A stretch of DNA of 64,000 nt from Blastococcus sp. HT6-4 (GCF_039679125.1 NZ_CP155551.1:1612001-1676000); one strand, 5' to 3'; counted from the first letter of the stretch, positions 29,617 through 39,559 are shown. Notes: generated by a model from the letters alone, not told the origin. Numbers and translations: made by a program.

Positions 29617-31275
29617 GTGGACATGCATGGAGCGCAGCCGGAGACGTGGTGGCGGGACGCCGTCGTCTACGAGGTGTACCTGCGGAGCTTCGCCGATTCC
29701 GACGGGGACGGGATCGGCGACCTCGGTGGTCTGCGCCGCCGGTTGCCCTACCTCGTCGACCTCGGCGTGGATGCGCTGTGGATCACCCCCTGGTACCCGT
29801 CGCCGATGGCCGACGGCGGGTACGACGTCGCCGACTACTGCGACATCGACTCCCGGTTCGGCACCCTCGCGGACGCCGACGCCCTGCTCGCCGAGGCCCA
29901 CGGGCTCGGGCTCCGGGTCATCACCGACCTGGTCGCCAACCACACCTCCGACCGGCACCCGTGGTTCCTCGCGGCCCTGGCCGCCGGGCCTGGGTCGCCC
30001 GAGCGGAGCCGGTACTTCTTCCGCGACGGCCGGGCGGGCGGCTCGGAACCGCCGAACGACTGGATCAGCGCCTTCGGGGGCCCCGCCTGGACGCGGGTGC
30101 GGGACCCCGACGGCTCGCCGGGGCAGTGGTACCTGCACCTGTTCGCCCCGGAGCAGCCCGACCTCGACTGGGACCACCCGGGCGTCCGGGACGACTTCGA
30201 CGCGATCCTGCGCTTCTGGTTCGACCGGGGGATCGACGGGATCCGGGTCGACGCCGCCCCCGCGATGGCGAAGGTGACGGGGCTGCCCGACGCCGGCCAC
30301 GGACCGGGGGCCCTGTTCGAGTCCCGCACCTGGGTGGGCAACCCGCACTGGGACGTCGACGGGGTGCACGACATCCTCCGGCGCTGGCGGCGGATCGGGG
30401 ACAGCTACGAGGGCGGTCGGCTGTTCGTCACCGAGGCAGTGGTGAACGGCCCCGAGCGGCTCAGCCGCTACGTCCGGCCGGACGAGATGCACACCAGCTT
30501 CAACTTCGACTACCTTGCCTCGCCGTGGGACGCCGGCCACCTCCGCGCCGTGATCGACGCCAGCCTGGCCGCCCTCGAACCGGTCGGGGCGCCGGCCACC
30601 TGGGTGCTGTCCAGCCACGACGAGACCCGGCACGTGACCCGGTTCGGCCGCGCCCGGAGCGCGGCCGCCACGATGGGCTTCGACACCGGCGCGCCGGCCG
30701 CCGACCTGGGAGTCGGGCTCCGCCGAGCCCGGGCGGCCGCGCTGCTCACCCTCGCCCTGCCCGGCTCGGCCTACGTCTACCAGGGCGAGGAGCTCGGCCT
30801 GCCCGAGGTGGAGGACCTGCCGGAGGAGGTGCTGCAGGACCCGACGTGGGAGCGGTCGGGCCACACCTCCCGGGGCCGTGACGGATGCCGCGTGCCCCTC
30901 CCGTGGTCGGGGGGCCGCCCGCCGTTCGGGTTCACCGACGACGGCGTCGAACCGTGGCTGCCGCAGCCCGCGGACTGGGCGGGTTCCACCGTCGCCGCAC
31001 AACTGGCCGATCCGACGTCGACCCTGTCCCTCTACCGCACGGCGCTCCACCTCCGCCGGCGCATCCCGGGTGTGCGCAGCGGCGCCTTCTCCTGGTGGCG
31101 GACCGCAGACGACGTCGTGGCGTTCGATCGCGGACCCGCGTTCCGGTGCGTGGTGAACCTGTCGGACGAGCCGCTGGACCTGCGCGGTGCGGGCCGCCAC
31201 CTCCTGTCCAGCGCACCCTGCGCGGACCTGCTCCCCCCGGACACCGCGGTCTGGCTGGAGCCCGGCGCCTCGTAG
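29617..31275 (+). CDS. GH13 alpha-amylase family glycosidase, probable alpha-glucosidase
   Basis: A 552-aa (beta/alpha)8 enzyme of glycoside hydrolase family 13, oligo-1,6-/alpha-glucosidase type. It shows YEVYLRSFADSDGDGIGDL (residues ~17-35), DLVANHTSD (conserved region I), GIDGIRVDAAPAM with the nucleophile Asp (II), RLFVTEAVVNG with the acid/base Glu (III), and VLSSHDETRH with the stabilising Asp (IV). It follows the sugar importer in the same orientation, so it probably hydrolyses imported alpha-glucosides in the cytoplasm. The GTG at 29617 has GGACGGGG at good distance; the ATG two codons on is an alternative. Confidence 0.9.
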   Translation: MDMHGAQPETWWRDAVVYEVYLRSFADSDGDGIGDLGGLRRRLPYLVDLGVDALWITPWYPSPMADGGYDVADYCDIDSRFGTLADADALLAEAHGLGLRVITDLVANHTSDRHPWFLAALAAGPGSPERSRYFFRDGRAGGSEPPNDWISAFGGPAWTRVRDPDGSPGQWYLHLFAPEQPDLDWDHPGVRDDFDAILRFWFDRGIDGIRVDAAPAMAKVTGLPDAGHGPGALFESRTWVGNPHWDVDGVHDILRRWRRIGDSYEGGRLFVTEAVVNGPERLSRYVRPDEMHTSFNFDYLASPWDAGHLRAVIDASLAALEPVGAPATWVLSSHDETRHVTRFGRARSAAATMGFDTGAPAADLGVGLRRARAAALLTLALPGSAYVYQGEELGLPEVEDLPEEVLQDPTWERSGHTSRGRDGCRVPLPWSGGRPPFGFTDDGVEPWLPQPADWAGSTVAAQLADPTSTLSLYRTALHLRRRIPGVRSGAFSWWRTADDVVAFDRGPAFRCVVNLSDEPLDLRGAGRHLLSSAPCADLLPPDTAVWLEPGAS

Positions 31276-31313
31276 CCGGCCGTCTCCTGCGACCCGGGGC
31301 CGATCCCCGCGGC

Positions 31314-31319
31314 TATCGT
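31314..31319 (+). promoter_or_regulatory. Candidate -10 element (TATCGT) for lspA
   Basis: TATCGT fits the actinobacterial TANNNT -10. It would start transcription near 31327, where an ATG (31328) opens an out-of-frame reading frame. A weak TGCGAC lies upstream as -35. Confidence 0.4.
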
Positions 31320-31370
31320 CGACGCAGATGGTCGCGGCCACCGCGATCGCGCCGAGCCGAGGAGCCCCCG

Positions 31371-31955
31371 CTGTCCGAGCACGTCGAGCCGGCGGACGAC
31401 GCGTCCGGGGGATCCTCCGCCGTCGCGCCGCCGAACCCGCTCCGCACCCGGCTGCTGCTGTCGCTGGCGGCCGCCGTCCTGCTGCTGGACCTGGTCACCA
31501 AGCTCGTCGTCGTGGCGACGATCGAGCCCGGCGAGGACATCCGGGTGCTCGGCGGCGCGCTGTACCTCACCAACCTGCGCAACACCGGTGCGGCCTTCTC
31601 CTTCGCGCAGGGCGCCACGGTGCTGTTCACCCTGATCGCGATCGTCGTCGCCGTCGTGATCGTCCGGACCGCCCGGCGACTGCGCTCGACCGGCTGGGCG
31701 GTGGCGCTGGGGCTGGTGCTGGGCGGGGCGCTGGGGAACCTGGTCGACCGCATCTTCCGCGACCCCGGGTTCCTCCGTGGCGGCGTCGTCGACTTCCTGT
31801 CGGTGTTCGGTCCCGACGGCAGCGTGTGGCCCGTGTTCAACGTCGCCGACTCGGCGATCGTCTGCGGCGGCATCCTCGGCGTGCTGCTGGCCTTCCGCGG
31901 CATCGAGTTCGACGGCACCCGGGACGACGGGTCCGACCGGGCCGACACCGCCTGA
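31371..31955 (+). CDS. lspA: Lipoprotein signal peptidase (signal peptidase II), probable CTG start
   Basis: LspA cleaves prolipoprotein signal peptides in the membrane by an aspartyl mechanism. The 194-aa frame has four helices, LTNLRNTGAAFSFAQGATVL (residues ~65-84), and the catalytic Asp residues in GNLVDRIFRDPG and FNVADSAIVCGG. The first ~25 residues are acidic and variable. No ATG, GTG or TTG lies in frame before the first helix. The only fitting start is CTG at 31371, preceded by GAGGAG at six bases. Alternatively a one-base loss in the CCCCC run at 31365-31369 would fuse the frame to the ATG at 31328. Function is certain, the start is not. Confidence 0.88.
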   Translation: MSEHVEPADDASGGSSAVAPPNPLRTRLLLSLAAAVLLLDLVTKLVVVATIEPGEDIRVLGGALYLTNLRNTGAAFSFAQGATVLFTLIAIVVAVVIVRTARRLRSTGWAVALGLVLGGALGNLVDRIFRDPGFLRGGVVDFLSVFGPDGSVWPVFNVADSAIVCGGILGVLLAFRGIEFDGTRDDGSDRADTA

Positions 31956-32003
31956 AACCACGCTGCGGCGTCCTGACCGACCCGACCCCGCACAATGGTG
32001 CGC

Positions 32004-32942
32004 GTGACCAGCGTTCCCGGCCTGCACCGGGCCCTTCCGGTGCCCGACGGGCTGGAGGGCCAGCGGGTCGACCAGGCCCTCTCCCGGCTGTTCGGGCTGA
32101 ACCGCACCGCGGCGGCGGAGATCGCCGACGCCGGCCACGTCGTCGTCGACGGCCGGGTCCGTGGCAAGGGCGACCGGCTCAGCGGCGGGAGCTGGCTGGA
32201 GGTCGAGCTGCCGCCCCCGCCCGGCGAGCCCGCGCCGCCGAAGCCGGTCGAGGGGATGGCGATCCTGTACGACGACGACGACCTGGTGGTCGTCGACAAG
32301 CCGGTCGGCGTGGCCGCCCACCCGAGCCCCGGGTGGGACGGGCCCACCGTGATCGGTGGCCTGGCCGCCGCCGGCTTCCGGATCTCCACCTCCGGATCGG
32401 CCGAGCGGCAGGGCGTGGTGCACCGGCTGGACGCGGCGACGACGGGCGTGATGGTGGTGGCCAAGAGCGAGCGGGCCTACACCGCCCTCAAGGCGGCGTT
32501 CAAGGAGCGCACGGTCGAGAAGGGCTACCACGCGCTGGTGCAGGGGCACCCCGATCCCTCGCGCGGCACGATCGACGCGCCCATCGACCGCCACCCCCAC
32601 CACGACTGGAGGTTCGCCGTCGTCAGCGGCGGCCGCCCCTCGGTCACCCACTACGAGGTGTCGGAGGCGTTCGCCGCCGCGAGCCTCGTGGACATCCGGC
32701 TGGAGACCGGCCGCACGCACCAGATCCGGGTGCACTTCTCCGCGCTGCGCCACCCCTGCGTCGGGGACACGACCTACGGCGCGGACCCCACGCTCGCCGC
32801 CCGGCTCGGCGTCTCCCGCCAGTGGCTGCACGCCGTGCGGCTGGGCTTCCCGCACCCGGCCGACGGACGCTGGGTGGAGTTCACCAGCGACTACCCGTCC
32901 GATCTCGCCGGCGCGCTGGCCCTGCTGCGCGCCGACAGCTGA
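32004..32942 (+). CDS. rluD: Ribosomal large subunit pseudouridine synthase, RluA/RluD family
   Basis: RluD-type enzymes isomerise uridines in helix 69 of 23S rRNA. The 312-aa product has an N-terminal S4 domain ([19 protein letters not shown]) and the catalytic motif [16 protein letters not shown] with its Asp (residues ~140-155). [20 protein letters not shown] and a C-terminal [12 protein letters not shown] block follow. I chose the GTG at 32004 because CACAAT, a -10 variant, ends eight bases upstream; the ATG at 31995 would add three residues. It is encoded just after lspA, the usual pairing. Confidence 0.92.
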   Translation: MTSVPGLHRALPVPDGLEGQRVDQALSRLFGLNRTAAAEIADAGHVVVDGRVRGKGDRLSGGSWLEVELPPPPGEPAPPKPVEGMAILYDDDDLVVVDKPVGVAAHPSPGWDGPTVIGGLAAAGFRISTSGSAERQGVVHRLDAATTGVMVVAKSERAYTALKAAFKERTVEKGYHALVQGHPDPSRGTIDAPIDRHPHHDWRFAVVSGGRPSVTHYEVSEAFAAASLVDIRLETGRTHQIRVHFSALRHPCVGDTTYGADPTLAARLGVSRQWLHAVRLGFPHPADGRWVEFTSDYPSDLAGALALLRADS

Positions 32943-32952
32943 CGCCGGGACG

Positions 32953-33756
32953 GTGACGGGTCTGCCGGCCTCCCTCGCCGACTTCGGCCCCGCCGCGCTC
33001 GCCGCGGTGGTGGTCGCCGCCTACCTGGTGGTGGGCGAACCGGTGGTCGGCCAGGTGCTGCACCGGCGCTTCGAGGGCCGGCTGCGCACCGACAGCGGCG
33101 CCCGCCGCTCGTTCTACCGGCGGCTGCTCGTGCTCGAGTGGGGGCTCGCGGTGCTCGCGCTGGCGGTCTGGCTGTCCGCACCCGGTGTGGACGCCGCCGC
33201 CGTCGGGCTCCGCTGGCCGCAGGAGCGGCCGGGGCCGCTGGCCGCGGTGCTGGTCGTGGTGGTGCTGCTGCTCGTCGTCGCGTCGACCCGCCAGCTGCGG
33301 GCCGGTGCGCTGCTGGAGACGGCCCGGCCGGCGCGCCGGCCGGGTGAGGGGCGGCACGCCGAACCGCCCGGGCACTCGACCCTGGCCCTGCTGCCGCGCA
33401 CCGACCGCGAGCGTCGGCTGTTCACCGTCGTCGGCCTCACCGCCGGCGTCTGCGAGGAGTGGCTGTACCGGGGGTTCTTCCTCGCCGTGGTCGCGGCCAC
33501 GGCCGGTGGGGCGCCGACGGCGGTGCTGGTCGCCGTCGCCGCCGTGGCGTTCGGTCTCGCGCACGCCTACCAGGGCCGGGCGGGGATCATCACCACCGGC
33601 GTCCTCGGCGGTGTCATGGCCGTGCTCTACCTCGACACCGGCTCGCTCCTGCTGCCCGTGCTGCTGCACGCGCTGATCGACCTGCGCTTCCTCCTCGTGC
33701 CCGCCAGCGCGCTGCCGGGGCAGGCCCCCGGCGCCCAGGAGACGGCGGGTGGCTGA
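32953..33756 (+). CDS. CPBP family intramembrane metalloprotease
   Basis: A 267-aa polytopic membrane protein of the CPBP (CAAX protease and bacteriocin-processing) family. The three motifs are present: the glutamates in GVCEEWLYRGFF (EExxxR, residues ~168-179), the His in FGLAHAYQG, and the His in LLHALIDLRF. About seven helices are predicted. The substrate is unknown; relatives act in prenyl-protein processing or bacteriocin self-immunity. The GTG at 32953 lies ten bases after the rluD stop. Confidence 0.85.
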   Translation: MTGLPASLADFGPAALAAVVVAAYLVVGEPVVGQVLHRRFEGRLRTDSGARRSFYRRLLVLEWGLAVLALAVWLSAPGVDAAAVGLRWPQERPGPLAAVLVVVVLLLVVASTRQLRAGALLETARPARRPGEGRHAEPPGHSTLALLPRTDRERRLFTVVGLTAGVCEEWLYRGFFLAVVAATAGGAPTAVLVAVAAVAFGLAHAYQGRAGIITTGVLGGVMAVLYLDTGSLLLPVLLHALIDLRFLLVPASALPGQAPGAQETAGG

Positions 33757-33778
33757 GCCGGCGGTGAGGATGGGTGGC

Positions 33779-34234
33779 ATGGCCGTCCCGTCCGCGCAGC
33801 TCGCCACCACCGCCGACTGGCCCGAGGTCGCGGCCCTGCGTGCCCGGGTCTTCGTCGAGGAGCAGGGCGTCCCGCCCGAGATCGAGCGCGACGCCGCCGA
33901 CGCGTCCGCGGTCCACGTGCTCAGCCGGGACGGCACCGGGCGGGTGGTGGCCACCGGCCGGGTGCTCGTCGACGGCGCCACGGCACGGATCGGCCGGATG
34001 GCGGCCGCCGCCGAGGTCCGGGGCCGGGGGCACGGCGGCGTGGTCCTGGACGAGCTGCACCGCCAGGCGCTGCGGCTCGGTGCCACGGCCGTGGAGCTGC
34101 ACGCCCAGCTGCCGGCCCGGCGCTTCTACGAGCGGGCCGGGTACACCGCCGTGGGTGAGGTCTTCGAGGAGGCCGGGATCGCCCACGTCACCATGCGCCG
34201 GCGGCTCGGGGAGGGGCCGGCGGGAACCGTGTGA
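33779..34234 (+). CDS. GNAT N-acetyltransferase (ElaA-like)
   Basis: A 151-aa acetyltransferase: ALRARVFVEEQGVPPEIERD (residues ~21-40) is the ElaA-type N-terminal block. The acetyl-CoA loop lies in GRMAAAAEVRGRGHGGVVLD (~71-90), and LPARRFYERAGYTAVGEVFE is the C-terminal signature. The substrate is unknown. I place the start at the ATG at 33779, seven bases after GAGGAT; a GTG at 33749 overlapping the protease gene and an ATG at 33770 are alternatives. Confidence 0.83.
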   Translation: MAVPSAQLATTADWPEVAALRARVFVEEQGVPPEIERDAADASAVHVLSRDGTGRVVATGRVLVDGATARIGRMAAAAEVRGRGHGGVVLDELHRQALRLGATAVELHAQLPARRFYERAGYTAVGEVFEEAGIAHVTMRRRLGEGPAGTV

Positions 34235-34433
34235 CGGAGTGGTCCGGATCGCCGAGACACGAACTGTCGGTGGTCGCCGGTAGACCTGTCGAGGTGCGAG
34301 GATCGCAGGCACCGGTCACCGCTGGAGCGTCACCGCCGAACGGCCTTCCCCGCCGGTCATGAGAACCACCCCGTCGACCCTGCCCGCCCCGCGCCGGCCG
34401 GGCCGTCGAGACCCGTGAGGAGCACCCCGCACC

Positions 34434-37400
34434 GTGAGCAGCCCGTCCCGCGACGAGAACTTCGTGCACCTGCACGTGCACACCGAGTACTCGATGCTGG
34501 ACGGCGCGGCGAAGCTGCCGGAGGTCACCGCAGCGGCCGCGGCGCAGGGCATGCCGGCGCTGGCGATGACCGACCACGGGAACGTCTTCGGCGCCTACGA
34601 CTTCTACAAGCAGGCCAACGCCGCCGGTGTGAAGCCGATCATCGGCATGGAGGGGTACTACACCCCGGGCTCGCGGTTCGACCGCGCCCCGTTCGACTTC
34701 GGCGACAAGCTCCTCGACGAGGAGGGCGACGGCGGGTCCAACCGCGGCAAGGCCGCCTACACCCACATGACGCTGCTCGCGCGCACCACCGAGGGCATGC
34801 ACAACCTGTTCCGCATCTCCTCGCTGGCCAGCCTGGAGGGGCAGTACCGCAAGCCGCGGTTCGACCGCGACCTGCTCGAGCGGTACGGCAAGGGCCTGAT
34901 CGCCACCACCGGCTGCCCCTCGGGCGAGGTGAACATGTGGCTGCGCGCCGGCAAGGAGGACAAGGCGCGCCAGGCGGCCGCCGACTTCCAGGACATCTTC
35001 GGGCGGGAGAACTTCTACGCCGAGCTGATGGACCACGGGCTGTCCATCGAGAAGAAGACCCGCCCGGCGCTGCTGGCGATCGCGAAGGACCTCGGCATCC
35101 CGCTGCTGGCGACCAACGACCTCCACTACACGCACAAGGAGGACGCCGACGCCCACGACGCCCTGCTGTGCATCCAGACCGGCTCCCGGCTCAACGAGCC
35201 GAACCGCTTCAAGTTCAACGGCGACGGCTACTACCTGAAGTCCGCGGCGGAGATGCGGGCGCTGTTCACCGGCGACCTGCGCGAGGCCTGTGACAACACC
35301 CTGCTGGTGGCCGAGCAGTGCGAGGTGTCCTTCACCGAGGGCGCCGACCTGATGCCCCGGTTCCCGCTGCCGCCGGGGGAGGACGAGACCTCCTGGTTCG
35401 TCAAGGAGGTCGAGCGCGGCCTGCACAAGCGCTGGCCGGGCGGCATCCCCGACCACGTGCGCAAGCAGGCCGACTACGAGGTCGGGATCATCACCCAGAT
35501 GGGCTTCCCGGGGTACTTCCTCGTCGTCGCCGACTTCATCAACTGGGCGAAGGACAACGGCATCCGGGTCGGCCCGGGCCGCGGCTCGGCCGCGGGCTCG
35601 CTGGCCGCCTACGCGATGGGCATCACCGACCTCGACCCGCTGGCGCACGGGCTGATCTTCGAGCGGTTCCTCAACCCCGAGCGCGTGTCCATGCCCGATG
35701 TCGACATCGACTTCGACGACCGCCGCCGGGGTGAGGTCATCCAGTACGTCTCGCAGAAGTACGGCGAGGAGCGGGTCAGCCAGATCGTCACCTACGGCAC
35801 GATCAAGGCCAAGGCCGCGATCAAGGACGCCGCCCGCGTGCTCGACCGCCCGTACTCGGTCGGCGACGAGCTGACCAAGCTCATGCCGCCGGGCGTCATG
35901 GGCAAGGACATCCCGCTGTCGGGCATCTTCGACCCCGCGCACCCCCGGTACAAGGAGGCCGCGGAGTTCCGGGCCCGCTACGAGTCCGACCCCGGCGCCG
36001 CCGAGGTGGTCGACCAGGCCCGCAAGCTCGAGGGGCTGAAGCGGCAGTGGGGCGTGCACGCCGCCGGCGTCATCATCGGCCGCTACCCGCTGATCGACAG
36101 CATCCCGATCATGCGGCGCGAGGCCGACGGGGCGGTCATCACGCAGTTCGACTACCCGACGTGCGAGACGCTCGGCCTGCTCAAGATGGACTTCCTGGGC
36201 CTGCGCAACCTCACTGTCATCGACGACGCGCTGCGCAACATCGTGCTGAACGGCAAGGAGCCGATCGACCTCGACGAGCTCAGCAAGGACCTCACCGACA
36301 AGGCGACCTACGAGCTGCTGGGCCGGGGCGACACCCTGGGTGTGTTCCAGTTCGACGGCGGCCCGATGCGCTCGCTGCTGCGGCTGATGCGGCCGGACAA
36401 CTTCGAGGACATCTCCGCCGTCGGCGCGCTCTACCGGCCGGGTCCGATGGGCGCGAACTCGCACACGAACTACGCGCTGCGCAAGAACGGCCAGCAGGAG
36501 ATCACGCCGATCCACCCGGAGCTGGCCGAGCCGCTCGAGGAGATCCTCGGCCAGACCTACGGCCTGATCGTCTACCAGGAGCAGGTCATGGCGATCGCGC
36601 AGAAGGTCGCCGGGTACAGCCTCGGCAAGGCCGACCTGCTGCGCCGCGCGATGGGCAAGAAGAAGAAGTCGGTCCTCGACGCCGAGTTCGTCGGCTTCGA
36701 GGCGGGGATGAAGGCCAACGGCTTCTCCGCCGCGGCCATCAAGACGCTCTGGGACATCCTGGTCCCGTTCGCCGACTACGCCTTCAACAAGGCCCACTCC
36801 GCCGCCTACGGCCTGGTGTCGTACTGGACGGCGTTCCTCAAGGCGAACTACCCGGCCGAGTACATGGCGGGGCTGCTCACCAGCGTGGGCGACGACAAGG
36901 ACCGCCGGCCTATCTACCTGGCCGAGTGCCGGCGGATGGGCATCAAGGTGCTCCCGCCGGACGTCAACGAGTCGTCCTGGGACTTCACCGCCGTCGGCAC
37001 CGACGTCCGCTTCGGCCTCGCCTCGGTGCGCAACGTCGGGACCAACGTCGTCGACTCGATCGTCCGCGCCCGCGAGGAGAAGGGCGCGTTCAAGGACTTC
37101 GCCGACTTCATGCGCAAGATCGACACGGTCGCCTGCAACAAGAAGGTCATCGAGTCCCTGGCCAAGGCCGGCGCGTTCGACTCGCTGGGTCACTCGCGGC
37201 AGGGCATCGTGGCCGTCCACGCGCAGGCGGTCGACTCGGCCATGGGGCTCAAGCGCAAGGAGGCCGAGGGCCAGTTCGACCTGTTCGGCAGCTTCGGTGA
37301 CGAGGGGGCGGCCGACGACCCGTTCGCCGGCGCCCTCGACATCACCATCCCCACCGCCGACTGGTCGAAGAGCGAGCGGCTGATGTTCGAGCGCGACATG

Positions 37401-38000
37401 CTCGGCCTCTACGTCTCCGACCACCCGCTGCACGGGGTGGAGCACGTGCTGACCTCGCACGCCGACACGCCCATCGCCGAGATCAACGCCGGCGGCGTGG
37501 AGGACGGCGCGAACGTGACCATCGCGGGCATCCTCACCGCGGTGTCCCCGCGCACCAACAAGCAGGGCGCGCCGTGGGCGATCGCGACGCTGGAGGACCT
37601 CGAATCGGGCATCGAGGTGCTGTTCTTCCCGAAGACCTGGGCCGAGGTCTCGGAGAAGGTGGTCCGCGACCAGATCGTGGTGGTCAAGGGGCGGATCAGC
37701 CGGCGCGACGACCAGCCGTCGCTGTTCGGGTCGGAGGTCAGCATCCCGGAGCTCACGGAGGGCCCGCGCGGCCCGGTGCTCGTCTCGATGGCGGCGGCGC
37801 GCTGCACCCCACCGGTGGTGGAGCGGCTCCGCGAGGTGCTCGGCAGCCACCCGGGCACGACCGAGGTGCAGCTCAAGCTGGTCAACGGCAGCCGGGAGAC
37901 CGTCCTGCGGCTGGACCAGGGGCTCCGGGTGCGGCCCAGCACCGCGCTCATGGGCGACATCAAGGCGTTGCTGGGCCCGACCAGCGTGGCGATCCTCTGA
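34434..38000 (+). CDS. dnaE: DNA polymerase III alpha subunit (replicative)
   Basis: The chromosomal replicase catalytic subunit, 1188 aa. The N-terminal PHP domain keeps its metal-ligand clusters (FVHLHVHTEYSMLDGA, MTDHGN), as in mycobacterial DnaE1, where PHP provides proofreading. The polymerase core has VGPGRGSAAGSLAAYAMGI and the catalytic aspartates in PDVDIDFDDRRR (residues ~421-432). FNKAHSAAYGLVSYWTAFLK and an HhH region follow, then a C-terminal OB fold (~1020-1110) starting near GANVTIAGILTAVSPR. The length is normal, with no intein. The GTG start has GAGGAG about 12 bases upstream. The 200-base gap before it holds a 19-codon ORF (34359-34418) but no convincing promoter. Confidence 0.97.
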   Translation: MSSPSRDENFVHLHVHTEYSMLDGAAKLPEVTAAAAAQGMPALAMTDHGNVFGAYDFYKQANAAGVKPIIGMEGYYTPGSRFDRAPFDFGDKLLDEEGDGGSNRGKAAYTHMTLLARTTEGMHNLFRISSLASLEGQYRKPRFDRDLLERYGKGLIATTGCPSGEVNMWLRAGKEDKARQAAADFQDIFGRENFYAELMDHGLSIEKKTRPALLAIAKDLGIPLLATNDLHYTHKEDADAHDALLCIQTGSRLNEPNRFKFNGDGYYLKSAAEMRALFTGDLREACDNTLLVAEQCEVSFTEGADLMPRFPLPPGEDETSWFVKEVERGLHKRWPGGIPDHVRKQADYEVGIITQMGFPGYFLVVADFINWAKDNGIRVGPGRGSAAGSLAAYAMGITDLDPLAHGLIFERFLNPERVSMPDVDIDFDDRRRGEVIQYVSQKYGEERVSQIVTYGTIKAKAAIKDAARVLDRPYSVGDELTKLMPPGVMGKDIPLSGIFDPAHPRYKEAAEFRARYESDPGAAEVVDQARKLEGLKRQWGVHAAGVIIGRYPLIDSIPIMRREADGAVITQFDYPTCETLGLLKMDFLGLRNLTVIDDALRNIVLNGKEPIDLDELSKDLTDKATYELLGRGDTLGVFQFDGGPMRSLLRLMRPDNFEDISAVGALYRPGPMGANSHTNYALRKNGQQEITPIHPELAEPLEEILGQTYGLIVYQEQVMAIAQKVAGYSLGKADLLRRAMGKKKKSVLDAEFVGFEAGMKANGFSAAAIKTLWDILVPFADYAFNKAHSAAYGLVSYWTAFLKANYPAEYMAGLLTSVGDDKDRRPIYLAECRRMGIKVLPPDVNESSWDFTAVGTDVRFGLASVRNVGTNVVDSIVRAREEKGAFKDFADFMRKIDTVACNKKVIESLAKAGAFDSLGHSRQGIVAVHAQAVDSAMGLKRKEAEGQFDLFGSFGDEGAADDPFAGALDITIPTADWSKSERLMFERDMLGLYVSDHPLHGVEHVLTSHADTPIAEINAGGVEDGANVTIAGILTAVSPRTNKQGAPWAIATLEDLESGIEVLFFPKTWAEVSEKVVRDQIVVVKGRISRRDDQPSLFGSEVSIPELTEGPRGPVLVSMAAARCTPPVVERLREVLGSHPGTTEVQLKLVNGSRETVLRLDQGLRVRPSTALMGDIKALLGPTSVAIL

Positions 38001-38070
38001 GCGCGCCGTCGGGCACTCCCCGACGGTGCCCGGACGTCCCCCGGCCGGCCGCCGTTGGTTCACTGGACGG

Positions 38071-38718
38071 GTGAGCACCCCACCACTGCCCGCCCAGCCG
38101 GCCCTCGGGGTGCCCCCGCACGCCTACTGGCGGGGCTGGCCGGAGGTCCGGCAGGACCTGCGGGCCGGGCGCGCGCTGGGGTTCGGCCTGGTGCTCGCGG
38201 GCGTCCCCGCCGGCGTCCTGTGGTGGCTGCTCGCGCCCCGGGCGGACTACCAGATCACCGAGGCCGGGCCGGTGGTGCTCGGCCGGCCGTCGGGTGAGCT
38301 GCAGATCGCCGACGACACCGTCCTGCTCCTCATCCTGCTCACTCTCGGGGCGCTGGCCGGCGCTGCGGCCTGGCTGCTGCGCCGGGGCCGCGGCGTCGGC
38401 ATGCTGCTGGTGCTCGCGGTGGGGGCGTCGTTGGCCGCGCTGATCGCCTGGCAGACCGGCGAACTGCTGGGCCCCGCGCCCACGGAGGCCGCACTCGCCG
38501 ACGTCGGCACGCAGGTCACCACCGGGCTGACGCTCGGCTCGCTGCCGGCGCTCGCCGCCGCACCGTTCGCGGCGCTGCTGGTCTACCTGGTGGGGGCGCT
38601 GGTCGCCGTCGACGACGGCCTCGGCCGCCCGGTCGGCGACGACGTCGCGCCGCCGGCACGCACGGCCGTCCCGCCCGCGGGCGGAGGGTCGGTCAGTTCA
38701 CCGTCATCGGGGTGGTGA
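38071..38718 (+). CDS. DUF2567-like membrane protein
   Basis: A 215-aa actinobacterial membrane protein that resembles the DUF2567 family. It has four helices (ALGFGLVLAGVPAGVLWWLL; LLLILLTLGALAGAAAWLLR; GMLLVLAVGASLAALIAWQT; ALAAAPFAALLVYLVGALVA) and short polar ends. Function is unknown. The GTG at 38071 keeps a 35-residue cytoplasmic start; TTCACT six bases upstream may be a weak -10. Its 3' end overlaps the convergent Lon-domain gene by 26 bases. Confidence 0.7.
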   Translation: MSTPPLPAQPALGVPPHAYWRGWPEVRQDLRAGRALGFGLVLAGVPAGVLWWLLAPRADYQITEAGPVVLGRPSGELQIADDTVLLLILLTLGALAGAAAWLLRRGRGVGMLLVLAVGASLAALIAWQTGELLGPAPTEAALADVGTQVTTGLTLGSLPALAAAPFAALLVYLVGALVAVDDGLGRPVGDDVAPPARTAVPPAGGGSVSSPSSGW

Positions 38719-39490
38719 ACTGCTGCAGCGGCGCGGGCACCGCGCCGAGCGCCTGCAGCATCGTCAGCTCGCGACGGAGCAGCCGCGACTCCAGCGCCAG
38801 CCGCCGCCGGGTGGCCGACTCGGCGAGCAGCGCCTGCCGGTCCTCGGTGGTGAGCAACGCGGACGACGCCACCAGCCAGGACAGCGCCTCCGGGTCGTCG
38901 GCGGCCGCGGCCAGCCGCACCGCTGCCTCGGCGCCGTCACCGTGCGCGCCGGCGCCCAGCGCCGACACCTCGGCCACGTACCGGGTGAACAGCGCGCCCA
39001 CGCCGCGGGCCAGCAGGACGAGCGAGCCACGGGTGACGGATGCGGCGACGTCGTCGAGCGGTGGCGCGTCGAGGCCCGATGCGTCGGTGAGCGTCTCGGC
39101 GTCCCCGGCCGCCTCCTCGGCGGCCTCCTCCTCGGCCAGCCACTCCACCTCGGCCTGCAGATAGGGCGGGTCGTCGGCGACGACGACGTCGAGCAGGCGG
39201 AACCGCTCGCCGCCGACCGTGACGATCCGGAAACCGCCGTCGGGCTGGGGCTGGACCCGCTGCAGCCGCGCGGCGCAGCCGATGTCGTACAGCGCCGCCG
39301 CCGGGGCCACCCGCTCGACCTCCCAGCCCTGCCGGATCGCCACGACACCGAAGAACCGGCGGTCGTCCTCGGGGAGGGACGTCAGGTCGCGCATCAGCCG
39401 GCGGTAGCGCGGCTCGAAGATCTGCAGCGGCAGCACCACCCCGGGGAACAGCGGCTGCCCGAGCGGGAACAGCGGGATCAGCTCGGCCAT
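38693..39490 (-). CDS. LON peptidase substrate-binding domain protein
   Basis: A 265-aa protein equal to the N-terminal substrate-binding domain of Lon protease without the ATPase or peptidase. Typical blocks are [34 protein letters not shown] (residues ~2-34), [14 protein letters not shown], and [14 protein letters not shown]. An acidic insert (~115-150) and a helical C-terminus follow. Stand-alone LON domain proteins are common, and their role is not settled. The start fits a leaderless promoter. Confidence 0.88.
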   Translation of the reverse strand: MAELIPLFPLGQPLFPGVVLPLQIFEPRYRRLMRDLTSLPEDDRRFFGVVAIRQGWEVERVAPAAALYDIGCAARLQRVQPQPDGGFRIVTVGGERFRLLDVVVADDPPYLQAEVEWLAEEEAAEEAAGDAETLTDASGLDAPPLDDVAASVTRGSLVLLARGVGALFTRYVAEVSALGAGAHGDGAEAAVRLAAAADDPEALSWLVASSALLTTEDRQALLAESATRRRLALESRLLRRELTMLQALGAVPAPLQQFTTPMTVN

Positions 39491-39497
39491 CCCGGGA

Positions 39498-39503
39498 AGC
39501 GTA
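39498..39503 (-). promoter_or_regulatory. Candidate -10 element (TACGCT) for the LON-domain gene
   Basis: On the minus strand TACGCT ends seven bases before the ATG at 39490, the leaderless spacing. Confidence 0.4.
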
Positions 39504-39559
39504 CGGGCCGCCGGGCCGTCCGCCGTCCGGGCGCCCCCGGCGCGGCCGGAACCGCTGGC

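Noticed and set aside
34359..34418. Nineteen-codon ORF before dnaE as a coupling ORF
   Set aside because: Its stop lies 15 bases before the dnaE start and does not overlap it. dnaE has its own ribosome binding site, so it does not fit the overlap pattern.
34434..38000. Intein in dnaE
   Set aside because: Length is normal (1188 aa) and the catalytic region PDVDIDFDDRRR is continuous with its surroundings.
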